35,064 nucleotides of DNA from a virus: the IMG/VR virus record IMGVR_UViG_3300017928_000007, positions 1 through 35,064 of that record; one strand, given 5' to 3'. The notes under the pieces are model-generated. The model was not told the origin of the DNA. It saw only the letters and a program-made list of their open reading frames with translations, and made no database searches. The first letter of the stretch is position 1; each line of letters starts with the position of its first letter. Below are positions 16,338 to 24,499 of this stretch, piece by piece. Position numbers and translations under genes: made by a program.

Positions 16338-16702
16338 CAGTCAGTCCCCCTTTCCAGTCGGTGCGGCACGACGCGCTCCGGTCGGAAGACGCTGACGAGC
16401 TGCGAGATCGCCGCTGTCGCATCCGCCTCTTCGCCGCAGGTGAAGATGTCGATAGCGACATATTCCTCTGCTGGCCACGTGTGGATGGCACAGTGCGACT
16501 CGCGCAGCGGGATCATCAGCGTCAACTCCGACGTCCCGTAGGCGTTACCCCATTCAGCCTGCTTCAGCGAGCAGCCGACACGGCCGTGAACATGCAGTCC
16601 TGCTCGCTCCACCGCGCGGATGGAGAGCGGGGTGAGTTCCTTCTGCTCGCCGGGGCAGTAGGCGCAACCGTAGAGGTCTGCGGTGAGCAGCACGCCCTTC
16701 AT
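16337..16702 (-). CDS. speD: SpeD-like pyruvoyl-dependent decarboxylase (AdoMet decarboxylase family)
   Basis: A 121-residue protein, the size of class 1B bacterial AdoMet decarboxylases. The self-processing site is clear: RESHCAIHTWP with Glu68-Ser69 as the cleavage point and His74. Cys89 in IDIFTCGE matches the catalytic Cys of the family. Cleavage at Ser69 would generate the pyruvoyl cofactor. The family makes decarboxylated AdoMet for spermidine synthesis, but some relatives use ornithine or arginine. Two oddities: Ala78 stands where the family has Glu in IHTWPE, and about three extra residues precede the cleavage site. It overlaps the ATP-grasp gene upstream and the coiled-coil gene downstream by ATGA, so all three are translated together. 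Confidence 0.88.
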   Translation of the reverse strand: MKGVLLTADLYGCAYCPGEQKELTPLSIRAVERAGLHVHGRVGCSLKQAEWGNAYGTSELTLMIPLRESHCAIHTWPAEEYVAIDIFTCGEEADATAAISQLVSVFRPERVVPHRLERGTD

Positions 16703-18051
16703 TCGGCATCTCCGTCCTCTCCGGCGCCCGGGTGGGGTTGATCGAAGTCGACCCAGCCCCAGGATGCCAGGCGTGCCATGTCCTTCACGAAACCCTGGCC
16801 GATGTCGTGTCGCATGATGCGATAGGGGACCACCTTCAGGTGCTTCGCAGTTTCATAGGCCATCTTGATCGCGGTTTCCGGGTCGCGCCCCCGGGCCGTC
16901 ACCGCGCACATCATGCCCATGGGGCCGGCCGACATGATGTCGCCCTTGTTGTTGACTTGCACATCCAGAAGGTGGACGTGCTTCACGCCGACGTCCTTGA
17001 CGCCCTTCAGCATCAAGCCGTCGTTCTTTCCCTCGTCGTCGGCCCGCGGCCAAGTGCCGGAGGCGATCACGATGTTGCACAGGAAGTCCTTTGTGAACTG
17101 CGGCGCCAGCGGCCAGCAACCGGACATCCACTGGAGGCAGGAGGCGAAGTCGCTGTCGAGCGCTTCCGTGCAGCTCCACAGAGTGGGGTAGCCGGGGCGC
17201 GCGGTGAACTCCAGGGGCACCGTCTGGCTCGGTGTCGCAATCACGTTGACATCGATGAAGCCGGTGAATCCTTCCTTGGCGAGTAGCGGAGTCAGCCGGC
17301 CGAGGGTGCGAGTGGCGAGGTCCGGCATGTACTGGACCTGGTCCATTTCGCCCATCTGCCCTGTCGCGGGCCCCTCGTCGCCGTCCATCAGCTTCTTGTA
17401 CTCCTGGTTGACAAGGAAGTACGGGCTGAAGTGCGTGCCGTTGAAGAACCCCGTGCAGGCGATTTCGACTCCCTTCACGGCTTCCTGGAGGACGAAGTCC
17501 ACCTTCTTGCCCGGCGCAAGCGCCTGCCAGTGCTCCGCGAGCCAATCCAGGAAGCCCATCGCGGCGTCCGGCTTCCAGCAGACTGTGTTCAAGTCCCTGT
17601 CAACCTGCGCGTTGTGCTTGATAGCCCACGCGCCGCCCATCCTCTCGATGTAGCGGCGCGCGGTCTGGAAGTTGTGGAACCGGTACATCGGGACGGTGTC
17701 GACTCCATGTTGCTTCAGCGTCTCTTGGCCGAACATTCGGTCGTTCTCCAGACGATCCGTTAGCTCGGTGCCGCCGACGACCGGCTTGCCGGTCTGCCGC
17801 ACCTGCGTTGCCCAGCGGCCACCGCCGTACCGGGCCTGTCGGCCGGTGACCGCCTGCTCCACGTCGTCGAACCAGACGATGTCCGCCCAGGGAACGAGGT
17901 CCTCCCAGGACCGAACGCGATCCACCATGTTCTTGCCAACGTCCTGAGAGTCCTTGGTGTGGATGTAGTACTTCACGTCGTGGCCGTCGAGCATCATGCG
18001 CAGGGCAGCCGCAGTCGACTCGCCCAGCGCAGAGACAATGAGGATCTTCAT
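16699..18051 (-). CDS. PurD-like ATP-grasp ligase
   Basis: A 450-residue protein that follows glycinamide ribonucleotide synthetase (PurD) through its length. Visible matches are GPATGQMG (227-234) for the PurD GxNTGGMG, LEFTARPGYPT (280-290) for LEFNxRFGDPE, VTARG (384-388) and RHDIG (414-418). The N-terminal GGREHA of PurD, which binds phosphoribosylamine, is replaced by SALGESTAAA, and the KADGLAAGKGV loop is changed. It probably ligates an amine and a carboxylate with ATP but not in purine synthesis. It is coupled to the SpeD-like gene by a 4-nt overlap and sits between virion genes. Confidence 0.82.
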   Translation of the reverse strand: MKILIVSALGESTAAALRMMLDGHDVKYYIHTKDSQDVGKNMVDRVRSWEDLVPWADIVWFDDVEQAVTGRQARYGGGRWATQVRQTGKPVVGGTELTDRLENDRMFGQETLKQHGVDTVPMYRFHNFQTARRYIERMGGAWAIKHNAQVDRDLNTVCWKPDAAMGFLDWLAEHWQALAPGKKVDFVLQEAVKGVEIACTGFFNGTHFSPYFLVNQEYKKLMDGDEGPATGQMGEMDQVQYMPDLATRTLGRLTPLLAKEGFTGFIDVNVIATPSQTVPLEFTARPGYPTLWSCTEALDSDFASCLQWMSGCWPLAPQFTKDFLCNIVIASGTWPRADDEGKNDGLMLKGVKDVGVKHVHLLDVQVNNKGDIMSAGPMGMMCAVTARGRDPETAIKMAYETAKHLKVVPYRIMRHDIGQGFVKDMARLASWGWVDFDQPHPGAGEDGDAE

Positions 18052-18052
18052 C

Positions 18053-19372
18053 TCAGTACCCCATGCTGCTCAGGCCGGTCAGCGAACCGTTGCCAAGGTA
18101 GCTCGCAAGTAGAGACGGGATGGAGTTCAGCAGTTGCTGGTACGTGCCGAGCTGAGAAGAGGAACTGTAGGCGCCCGTCAACGCGGACATCAGCTGGCTC
18201 ATCAGGCCATAGTCAGTGTTCGCAAGGCCGCCTGACAGCGCGCCGCTCTGGTTGGTGGCCGTGTCTTGCAGGCCGGCGAGCGACATCAGCTGCTGGTACG
18301 GCAGGTTCGCGGCGTTGAGCGCCTCGTTGCCGAGCGTCCCCTGCGCCAGTGCGTTCTGCGTCTGATTCTGCAGGACGTCGTTCGCCAGTGTGGACTGCTC
18401 GTTGGCCGTGTTCCCAAGAACCTGTGAGAGCAGGTTGTTGTACGTCGCCTGCGGCGCGCCTCCCTGGGCGATACCCTGCGAGGCGAGTTGCGCGAGGTTG
18501 TTCTGGTATGCCGTCTGCATCTGACTCATGAGGTTGGCCGAGTATTGGTTGAGCGTGTTCTGCCCCAGCGCCGTCTGGCTGGCCGGTGACAACCCGTTCA
18601 ACGCATTCTGCATCTCCTGGTACACCGCGTTGGCGTCGGCCTGTGTCTGGCTGTTCAGGCCCTGCGCCGACGTCACGGACGAGTTGAGACCACTGCCGCC
18701 GGCCGCCAAAGTTCCAGCGGCCGCGGCTCCATTGTCTGAGTTCGCGCCGCCCGCGTTACCAGCCGCATTGACGCCGTTCTGCGCAGCGATCTTCTGGTTG
18801 TAGGCGTTCTGCGCGGCCGTTACCGAGTAGATGGGATTGCCGCCCGGGCCATTGCTGAGCGGCGTGAGGCCTGCGGTCGCGCTCGGCCCCCACAGCGCCT
18901 CGGCGTCCTGTGCTGTGATCCATTGCTGCCCCTGGTAGCTATAGACCGGGACCGTCGTGCCACCGACCGTCAGCTTGGTGGAGGCGAATTGCGAGGGGCT
19001 GCTGTTAGTGCCCGACGAGGTATTTGGCGTTGCCACCGTTGGAGTCGCGGGCTGCCCAACTGGCGCGTACGCAATGCCCGCCGCGTTCAGCAGGCCACGG
19101 TTGATGTTGGAGTTCGCCAGCGCGGAACTCGTCGAGGGTGCAGCCACGACCGGAGCGGCAGCGGCCGACGGAACACTGCTTGCTGGGGCGAAGTTCGCGG
19201 CCGTATTCGTTGCGGGCTTATTGAGCTTCGCTGAGTTCGTCACGCTTGGCCCGTTGCCGCCACCGCCAACCAGCGCCGCTAGATGCTGCGGCACATAGGT
19301 GCTTTTCGCTGGCGCCAGGGCCACCGGCTTCTGCGGCGTCGTAATGAGCTGGCTGCCGCTTTGAAGTGCCAT
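18053..19372 (-). CDS. Ala/Asn/Gln-rich virion protein with stalk-like segment
   Basis: A 439-residue protein. The first ~130 residues are low complexity (Ala/Ser/Pro/Thr). Residues about 133-163 (KLTVGGTTVPVYSYQGQQWI, then AQDAEALWG) resemble a short stalk-domain repeat. The C-terminal half is a Gln/Asn/Leu-rich helical region. It starts at ATG 19372 with AGGGAG upstream. It lies between fibre-like genes and the ATP-grasp gene, so it is probably an internal or tail-associated virion component. No family was recognised. Confidence 0.55.
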   Translation of the reverse strand: MALQSGSQLITTPQKPVALAPAKSTYVPQHLAALVGGGGNGPSVTNSAKLNKPATNTAANFAPASSVPSAAAAPVVAAPSTSSALANSNINRGLLNAAGIAYAPVGQPATPTVATPNTSSGTNSSPSQFASTKLTVGGTTVPVYSYQGQQWITAQDAEALWGPSATAGLTPLSNGPGGNPIYSVTAAQNAYNQKIAAQNGVNAAGNAGGANSDNGAAAAGTLAAGGSGLNSSVTSAQGLNSQTQADANAVYQEMQNALNGLSPASQTALGQNTLNQYSANLMSQMQTAYQNNLAQLASQGIAQGGAPQATYNNLLSQVLGNTANEQSTLANDVLQNQTQNALAQGTLGNEALNAANLPYQQLMSLAGLQDTATNQSGALSGGLANTDYGLMSQLMSALTGAYSSSSQLGTYQQLLNSIPSLLASYLGNGSLTGLSSMGY

Positions 19373-19388
19373 CTCCGCATCTCCCTTC

Positions 19389-19658
19389 TCAGTAGATCAG
19401 CAACTGCAGGATCGTGTTGGCGGCCGTGGCCTTCAGGTAGATATACTGGGCGTCCCATTTCAGCCCGGCGTCATAGACGTCGCAGGCCGCCGATTTGTAG
19501 ATGACGACCCAGCCGCGAGGTAGACGCCCCAGGCCGTGCTGCACGGAGAAGATCTGCCCCGCTGTCGCCGGAGCAGTCGTCAGAAATGGGCCAGCCGGGT
19601 CGGCACCCTGCAGTTGCGCGAGTTCGTTGAGCAGCGAAGGGTCCTGGTTGTAGCTCAT
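19389..19658 (-). CDS. Small virion protein
   Basis: An 89-residue protein, beta-rich, with the segment FSVQHGLGRLPRGWVVIYKS. The 'V.HGLG..P' pattern occurs in small phage tail/fibre-associated proteins of short-tailed phages. It lies just after the fibre-like gene. The ribosome site is weak (AGGT). Confidence 0.6.
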   Translation of the reverse strand: MSYNQDPSLLNELAQLQGADPAGPFLTTAPATAGQIFSVQHGLGRLPRGWVVIYKSAACDVYDAGLKWDAQYIYLKATAANTILQLLIY

Positions 19659-19662
19659 GGGC

Positions 19663-20607
19663 TTACCTGTTCTGGACGATCAGAGAAGCGTCGGTGATGT
19701 AGGCCGCGTACGAGGAATTGGAAGTCCAACATGTGACGCCATAAACGTGCCCCGGCGTCAGGGTAAACGATCCAGACCGGGTCACTGTTGGCTGTGTTGC
19801 GGACACCGTGATTTGGGATCCAGTGACCATAGTACCCTCGGTCAAGTCCCAAAGCTCGGCATACACGACGACGCCGCCGACCCCCCACAACGTTGCTTCA
19901 AATGCGTATCGCTGCAATGTCAACGCCGAAGCCGGGACTGTATACAAGAGCCGGCCGTTCCCCGAGGTAACCCCACTATTAATGGACTTTTCCAGGTAGG
20001 TCCCGGCTGCAGTTGCGGTGATTACGGCATACGTACCAGAAGAAATCCATAGGGGGATATACCGATCAGGGAAGTAGAGAGGCCCCCAAGTCCCTGGCGT
20101 CCCGGCCGTAATACACACCCAAATGGTCGGGGTGAAGCTGTCAAAGGCCCAGTCGCCGACCGCGAATGTCCCCGTCGTCGGTGCGCCTGCCGCAGCAGTG
20201 AACCCCACGAAGCGCCCGGTGCCTGTCGCGCCCGTCAGCCCTGTAAGCAGCAGCCCCAGCATGGACTGGATCTGGCTGAACGTGTTGGCGCCCGTGAAGG
20301 CGTTGGCGAGGTCGAGTGCCGGGTACACGCGCCACGCCGTTCCGGTCCAGTGCTTTAGGACGCCGCCCGTCACGCCGGTATCGATCCACGGCTGGTAGGT
20401 CGCCGGGGATGCGGGCAGCACTCCAGACTGCAGAACCTGCGCGGCCAGTGTCGCAGTCAGGTGCGGCAGGGCGACCACGCCAGACTGGATCTGCGTGCCG
20501 TCCACATTGTTGGCAGCCGCCATGAGTCCCTGCACTCGAGCGTTGACGTCCGACGCGCGGGCTACGGTGTTTGCAGCGAGATCGCCGGGGTACTGGTACT
20601 GTGCCAT
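19663..20607 (-). CDS. Tail fibre / receptor-binding-like protein
   Basis: A 314-residue protein from ATG 20607, which is 1 nt past the stop of the nozzle-like gene. The N-terminus is helical (ANTVARASDVNARVQGLMAA). Then comes a fibre-type region (NAFTGANTFSQIQ) and a beta-rich C-terminal ~130 residues that could be a jelly-roll-like head (ALTLQRYAFEATLWGVGG). The 'ANAFTGANTF' motif is common in phage fibres. It would contact the host surface. The longer upstream open frame is not used because it overlaps the nozzle gene. Confidence 0.7.
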   Translation of the reverse strand: MAQYQYPGDLAANTVARASDVNARVQGLMAAANNVDGTQIQSGVVALPHLTATLAAQVLQSGVLPASPATYQPWIDTGVTGGVLKHWTGTAWRVYPALDLANAFTGANTFSQIQSMLGLLLTGLTGATGTGRFVGFTAAAGAPTTGTFAVGDWAFDSFTPTIWVCITAGTPGTWGPLYFPDRYIPLWISSGTYAVITATAAGTYLEKSINSGVTSGNGRLLYTVPASALTLQRYAFEATLWGVGGVVVYAELWDLTEGTMVTGSQITVSATQPTVTRSGSFTLTPGHVYGVTCWTSNSSYAAYITDASLIVQNR

Positions 20608-20608
20608 C

Positions 20609-22486
20609 TCAATACACCACCTTGTCCACGCGCCACTGCAAATCGATCTGCTCAATGGCGAGAGAGTAGATACTGGATTCCTGGAGCGTGAAGCCGATCC
20701 GGAGGCCTGTCATAGTGTCGGGGATGCCGTAAGAGTTGCGGACGATGGAGCCGCCGCCCCAGTTCATCTCATCCCAGTTCCCCTCGTCCCAAATCAGCTC
20801 GTTCGGGTCGGTCAGCACGCAACTCTGCTGAAATTGCACCAGGAGGTCGTCCACAAAGACCGTCACCTGTGGCTGCGCCGACGAGTCTGCGCCTGAAAGC
20901 CAGAACGTGTGATACGCCTTGCTCATGCCTGCGCTCTGCAGAACAAACTGCTTCGTCGTCGCGCTCGCCGCGATGGGCTGCCCGAGGTCGGACGTCCCCT
21001 GATTGGCGATCGCCACGGTGCTGCTCCCCGCCATGCCGAGATAGACGCGGCCGGCCAAGAGATCTACGCACGCGGAGATCGCGCCCCAGGTGTAGAGCGT
21101 CCATGCACCGTGCCGGTAGTCAAAGACGACGCACTCCTGCGTGCCGTTCACTGTGCAGAGCAGATAGTACGTCCGGTCGAAGTACACGGCCTGGACCGGT
21201 TGCGACGTGTCAATGGTGACGATCAGCGGTTCCAATTTGTTGCGGCGCTGGGGCTCCTGATCGTCCGGGACCACGTCGCCTGTGTAGCCGTTCGTCCAGT
21301 AGAGGCCGTCCTGCGCGAGGTACGTCACGCCAGCAGGCGTCATGGCGATCGACCAAGGAGCGATGCATCCCTGCGGCACGACGGACTGCGAGATGGTATA
21401 GTTCGTCGGCGGCTGACCGTTCAAAGCCCACACGGACTGCGGCTTGAAGATCATGAGCTGCTGCGCGATCGGGTAGATACCGGTGATGTTGCCGGTCTGG
21501 TCTGGCGAGACGGCGGTCCAGTAGGTGCCATCACCCCAGGCCCACGGCTGCAGCACGCTGGTATAGTAGACGTTCGAGTCCTGTCCGGTGGAGGCCCAAA
21601 TGCGATCCTGATAGACGCCAGCGATCGCGAGCCCCGCAGGAGGCACCTCGTTGGTGAAGGCCAAGATCTCGTTGCCCAGGATCGAGGCGTCAGCCAGATT
21701 GTCCGTGTAGGTCGTGGTGCCGTTCGTTACGCTGCCAACCTTGATGCCCACGCCCGCGACGGTGCCGCCATTGCGATAGAGGTTGACGGTTGTGACCGTC
21801 GGATCCGTGGAGATCGGGATAGTTGTTAGCGCGGCGGCCTGGTGAGAACAGGTGATCGTGTTCCCGGCCGGCGACGGATTCGACTCCATGCCGTTGGCGC
21901 GCGCGAACGTGGCGTAGTAGTTATAGGTGCCGTTGAGGTTGCCGCTTCCCGAGGAACCGCTCGCCGCCGCAGTAACGGCCGCCGTCGGCGCGGTGACGCC
22001 CAAGGGGCCAAACGTGGTCCCATCGTAGAACCAGCCGCCGCCCGCGCCACCATCGAACACGACGAGGTAGCCGGCGAGCGCCAGCATGCAGGGCTGTCCA
22101 GTCGCCGTGAGTCCGCTGCCGATCTGCGTCACTGTGCCGCTAAGCAGATCCACGGAGACGAGTACACCCACGCCGCTGCTTGTGCAGACGGCGTAGAGCG
22201 TGCGCGCACCGCCGGCAGGCTGCCAAATGAGCATGGCACGCGCAGGACCCGGAAGCGTCGTAGTAAGGGCTTGAAGCCCCGGCCGCTTCGTCAGGCGCCC
22301 GACGTCGGAGAGCGAAAAGTTCGAAAGAGCCGCGACTTCGTTATCTTGGAGTTCGGCGTTGGCGACGCGCAGGTTGAGGCCGCCGCTGAAGTCGGCCCAG
22401 CTGTTTATCTTCCACCCGCCGTACGCTGCTCGGCTCTGGAGCCTCGACGCGAGGCCCATGCTGTTCGCCGCACGCCTCGCTGACAT
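20609..22486 (-). CDS. Tail nozzle / tubular-like protein (short-tailed phage)
   Basis: A 625-residue, beta-rich protein starting with the sequence INSWADFSGGLN and later LQDNEVAALSNFSLSD. 'F.GGLN......L.dnE...l.N' is the opening of many short-tail nozzle or head-stabilisation proteins. Repeating beta segments suggest a propeller-like body. It follows the adaptor gene and precedes the fibre, matching the order in podoviruses. Start ATG 22486 or ATG 22459; either overlaps the preceding gene by more than 115 nt. Confidence 0.75.
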   Translation of the reverse strand: MSARRAANSMGLASRLQSRAAYGGWKINSWADFSGGLNLRVANAELQDNEVAALSNFSLSDVGRLTKRPGLQALTTTLPGPARAMLIWQPAGGARTLYAVCTSSGVGVLVSVDLLSGTVTQIGSGLTATGQPCMLALAGYLVVFDGGAGGGWFYDGTTFGPLGVTAPTAAVTAAASGSSGSGNLNGTYNYYATFARANGMESNPSPAGNTITCSHQAAALTTIPISTDPTVTTVNLYRNGGTVAGVGIKVGSVTNGTTTYTDNLADASILGNEILAFTNEVPPAGLAIAGVYQDRIWASTGQDSNVYYTSVLQPWAWGDGTYWTAVSPDQTGNITGIYPIAQQLMIFKPQSVWALNGQPPTNYTISQSVVPQGCIAPWSIAMTPAGVTYLAQDGLYWTNGYTGDVVPDDQEPQRRNKLEPLIVTIDTSQPVQAVYFDRTYYLLCTVNGTQECVVFDYRHGAWTLYTWGAISACVDLLAGRVYLGMAGSSTVAIANQGTSDLGQPIAASATTKQFVLQSAGMSKAYHTFWLSGADSSAQPQVTVFVDDLLVQFQQSCVLTDPNELIWDEGNWDEMNWGGGSIVRNSYGIPDTMTGLRIGFTLQESSIYSLAIEQIDLQWRVDKVVY

Positions 22487-22658
22487 CGTCGCTCACCATC
22501 CTCAAGCCAAGACTCCGGAGCTGGTGCAGCAGGATCGACGCGTCCGATAGCGGGATGCTGCGCCGCTCGCCAGGGGCAAGCTGGACCTCTACACCGGCAA
22601 GCATTCCGGTCAGGGGATGTTCACTGGAGTTCTGGATTGTCACCATCACGGCCGCCAT
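22341..22658 (-). CDS. Small hypothetical virion-module protein
   Basis: A 105-residue frame from ATG 22658, with AGGAGG at good spacing. The first ~55 residues look like a folded domain (VTIQNSSEHPLTGMLAGVEV, LAPGERRSIPL). The last ~45, which overlap the nozzle gene in another frame, are Arg/Pro-rich and look less constrained. The real folded protein may be only the N-terminal part. Function unknown. Confidence 0.55.
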   Translation of the reverse strand: MAAVMVTIQNSSEHPLTGMLAGVEVQLAPGERRSIPLSDASILLHQLRSLGLRMVSDDVSEACGEQHGPRVEAPEPSSVRRVEDKQLGRLQRRPQPARRQRRTPR

Positions 22659-23287
22659 CGGACGCGCCTCCTCTCGTCGCCCCTGCCACGCAGGATGAAC
22701 GATGTGTACTTGGTCAACTGGTCGTCGTAGAGCGCGGCGAAGTCCTGCACCGGTTGCTGATCGCGCTCCCGCATGAGCATGCACACGGCATACACAAGTG
22801 CCGGGTGAAGCTCCAGGGGGATCGTTGGTACGTCGGTGTCTTGCGCCACGTCTGCGACCGCCGGGGTATAGGTGATCGTCACATTGTTGCCGTTCCCGTC
22901 ACGGCCCGGCGTTGGCAGGAAGCCGATCAGGTTGCCGAGCGTCGAGTCGTTCCGCCAGTAGTAATGGTCGGGCTCCCCGGGGCCGAGGAAGTAGTCACGC
23001 GCCGTGTAGTGGCTGGCCTTCAGCCTCAGGGGATAGCCCAGGTCCGTGACTTCGACGAGCTGGATCTGCGAGAGCCCCGCTGGCAGCTGGTATTCCTGCT
23101 GGTCCGAAATGTAGGCCACGGTCGCCTGCACATCAGGCAGATAGTCGGGCTGAAGCGTCAGCAGCCACCCGACCATCGCCTGCTGCGCCTGATTGATCAT
23201 GTTGATGATGTCGCTGTCCTGGGGGTTGGCAGAGGACTGATTGTAGGTGAGGCTGCGCGCTCGAGCGATGATGTCCGTCACCTGCAC
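22646..23287 (-). CDS. Head-tail adaptor-like protein
   Basis: A 213-residue protein from GTG 23287 with AGGAGG 7 nt away. The N-terminal helices (DIIARARSLTYNQ, then SDIINMINQAQQAMVGWLL) and a central beta part (YLPDVQATVAYI, GLSQIQLVEVTDLGYPLRL) match the layout of phage adaptor/head completion proteins placed between capsid and nozzle genes. It would connect the portal ring to the tail. Assigned by pattern and order. Confidence 0.65.
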   Translation of the reverse strand: MQVTDIIARARSLTYNQSSANPQDSDIINMINQAQQAMVGWLLTLQPDYLPDVQATVAYISDQQEYQLPAGLSQIQLVEVTDLGYPLRLKASHYTARDYFLGPGEPDHYYWRNDSTLGNLIGFLPTPGRDGNGNNVTITYTPAVADVAQDTDVPTIPLELHPALVYAVCMLMRERDQQPVQDFAALYDDQLTKYTSFILRGRGDERRRVRWRP

Positions 23288-23291
23288 AGCC

Positions 23292-23684
23292 TCACCTCCT
23301 CAATCCTTGCACGGTGAACGCGGTATGCATCTCGATGTCGTCCCGCAGCATCGGCTTCAGGTGCCGCCAGTTGTCGTGTACCACGTCGGCGATGCGCTGG
23401 CGGTTCGCCGCCTTACGGGCCTGCATGCGCTGCGCGTCGCGCTCCTTGAGCCATTGGCGGTAGCCCTTGAACCCGCCGCGGAGTCGGTGCATGTCGCGCT
23501 GATGGAGGTACTCGATGGTCCACTCCCCGGGATCCTCCGGCCCCAGCACGAGCTCTTCGAACCACTGACCGCGCGACCTGCGCCAGAGCACCCACACGCA
23601 TTCGGTGGGATTCCAACGCAGGTCGGCATCGGGGTCGTATTCGCGTAGGAGACGCCGGAAGTCCGGTGGGCAGTCGCGGGTCAC
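23292..23684 (-). CDS. Small head-region protein
   Basis: A 130-residue protein from GTG 23684, overlapping the previous stop (GTGA). It has a compact N-terminal part rich in Trp (CVWVLWRRSRGQWFEELV) and a long basic helical C-terminus (KERDAQRMQARKAANRQRIA). No family recognised. A structural or assembly role is likely from its position between capsid and adaptor genes. Confidence 0.6.
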   Translation of the reverse strand: MTRDCPPDFRRLLREYDPDADLRWNPTECVWVLWRRSRGQWFEELVLGPEDPGEWTIEYLHQRDMHRLRGGFKGYRQWLKERDAQRMQARKAANRQRIADVVHDNWRHLKPMLRDDIEMHTAFTVQGLRR

Positions 23685-24076
23685 CGTCGGCGCGCGGCAA
23701 TCCAAGCCGCTGCGTTGACGCTCGGAGTGGTGCCGCTGATGACGTATTGGACGGCCGTCTGGTCGGGGATCCCCCCTGGGAGTACCGGCAGCGCCACGGG
23801 GCCGGTCGCCGTGACCGTACCGAACGTGTTCCACTGCACCCAAACCGGGGTGGTCGGCGTCGAGAGAACCGGATCCTGGCACATGAGGTTCACGGTGAGC
23901 TGCGTGTCCGCGCTCCCGAGCGCCTGCACGTCGAGCATGAGGAGTCCGCCGTCGCAGTCGCGCAGGTCCACGGGGGAGCCGGTGCCATTCTTGCCGATGG
24001 GAACGGGGGCTGTGAAGGTGTCGCCGCTGGCGCTAGCCCCCTTCAGCAACAGCAGCGGTAGGCTCTGCCCAAGCAT
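23681..24076 (-). CDS. Small beta-rich head protein
   Basis: A 131-residue protein from ATG 24076, which shares a base with the preceding stop. It is strand-rich (LLMLDVQALGSADTQLTVNL) with no Cys motif. Such proteins after the capsid gene are often decoration or completion proteins. No family recognised. Confidence 0.6.
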   Translation of the reverse strand: MLGQSLPLLLLKGASASGDTFTAPVPIGKNGTGSPVDLRDCDGGLLMLDVQALGSADTQLTVNLMCQDPVLSTPTTPVWVQWNTFGTVTATGPVALPVLPGGIPDQTAVQYVISGTTPSVNAAAWIAARRR

Positions 24077-24498
24077 TAGTAACTCGTCCCTTGGACCGTT
24101 CCTGCCACATCGCGCGTGTCGGCGAGGTTGAACCAGAGCACAGCCTGAACGCCGCTGAAGTCTGGCGTGCCGCCGCCAGCGGTGACGCCAAGGTAGATCG
24201 TTTCACCACGCGCGGTGGCGACGTCGAACTCGCTGGTAACAAGGTTCGCGTGCCCTGCGGCGGTTAGGTTCGAGGTCGTGCCGAGGGCCCCGCTGATCGT
24301 GCCAGTGGCCGTGACGGCGAGCGTCGGCGTGGTGCCGGTGACCGCCGAGCAGTAGAGATCGATGCGCTTCAGCCTTGCGGTGAAAGGCAGCTGGAAGGCT
24401 GCGACGTCACCGGCGGTAGCGGAGACGGTGCCGAGGTTAATCGGCACCGCCATCTGCGCAACAGGGTTCAGGGGATCAAGATTCGCCCTGTTGATCAT
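24076..24498 (-). CDS. Small beta-rich head protein, possible decoration protein
   Basis: A 140-residue protein from ATG 24498 with AGGAGG 8 nt upstream. It has repeated Thr/Ala/Gly strands (LKRIDLYCSAVTGTTPTLAV). It immediately follows the capsid gene (1 nt gap). Beta-rich fold and position suggest a decoration protein; not proven. Confidence 0.6.
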   Translation of the reverse strand: MINRANLDPLNPVAQMAVPINLGTVSATAGDVAAFQLPFTARLKRIDLYCSAVTGTTPTLAVTATGTISGALGTTSNLTAAGHANLVTSEFDVATARGETIYLGVTAGGGTPDFSGVQAVLWFNLADTRDVAGTVQGTSY

Positions 24499-24499
24499 G

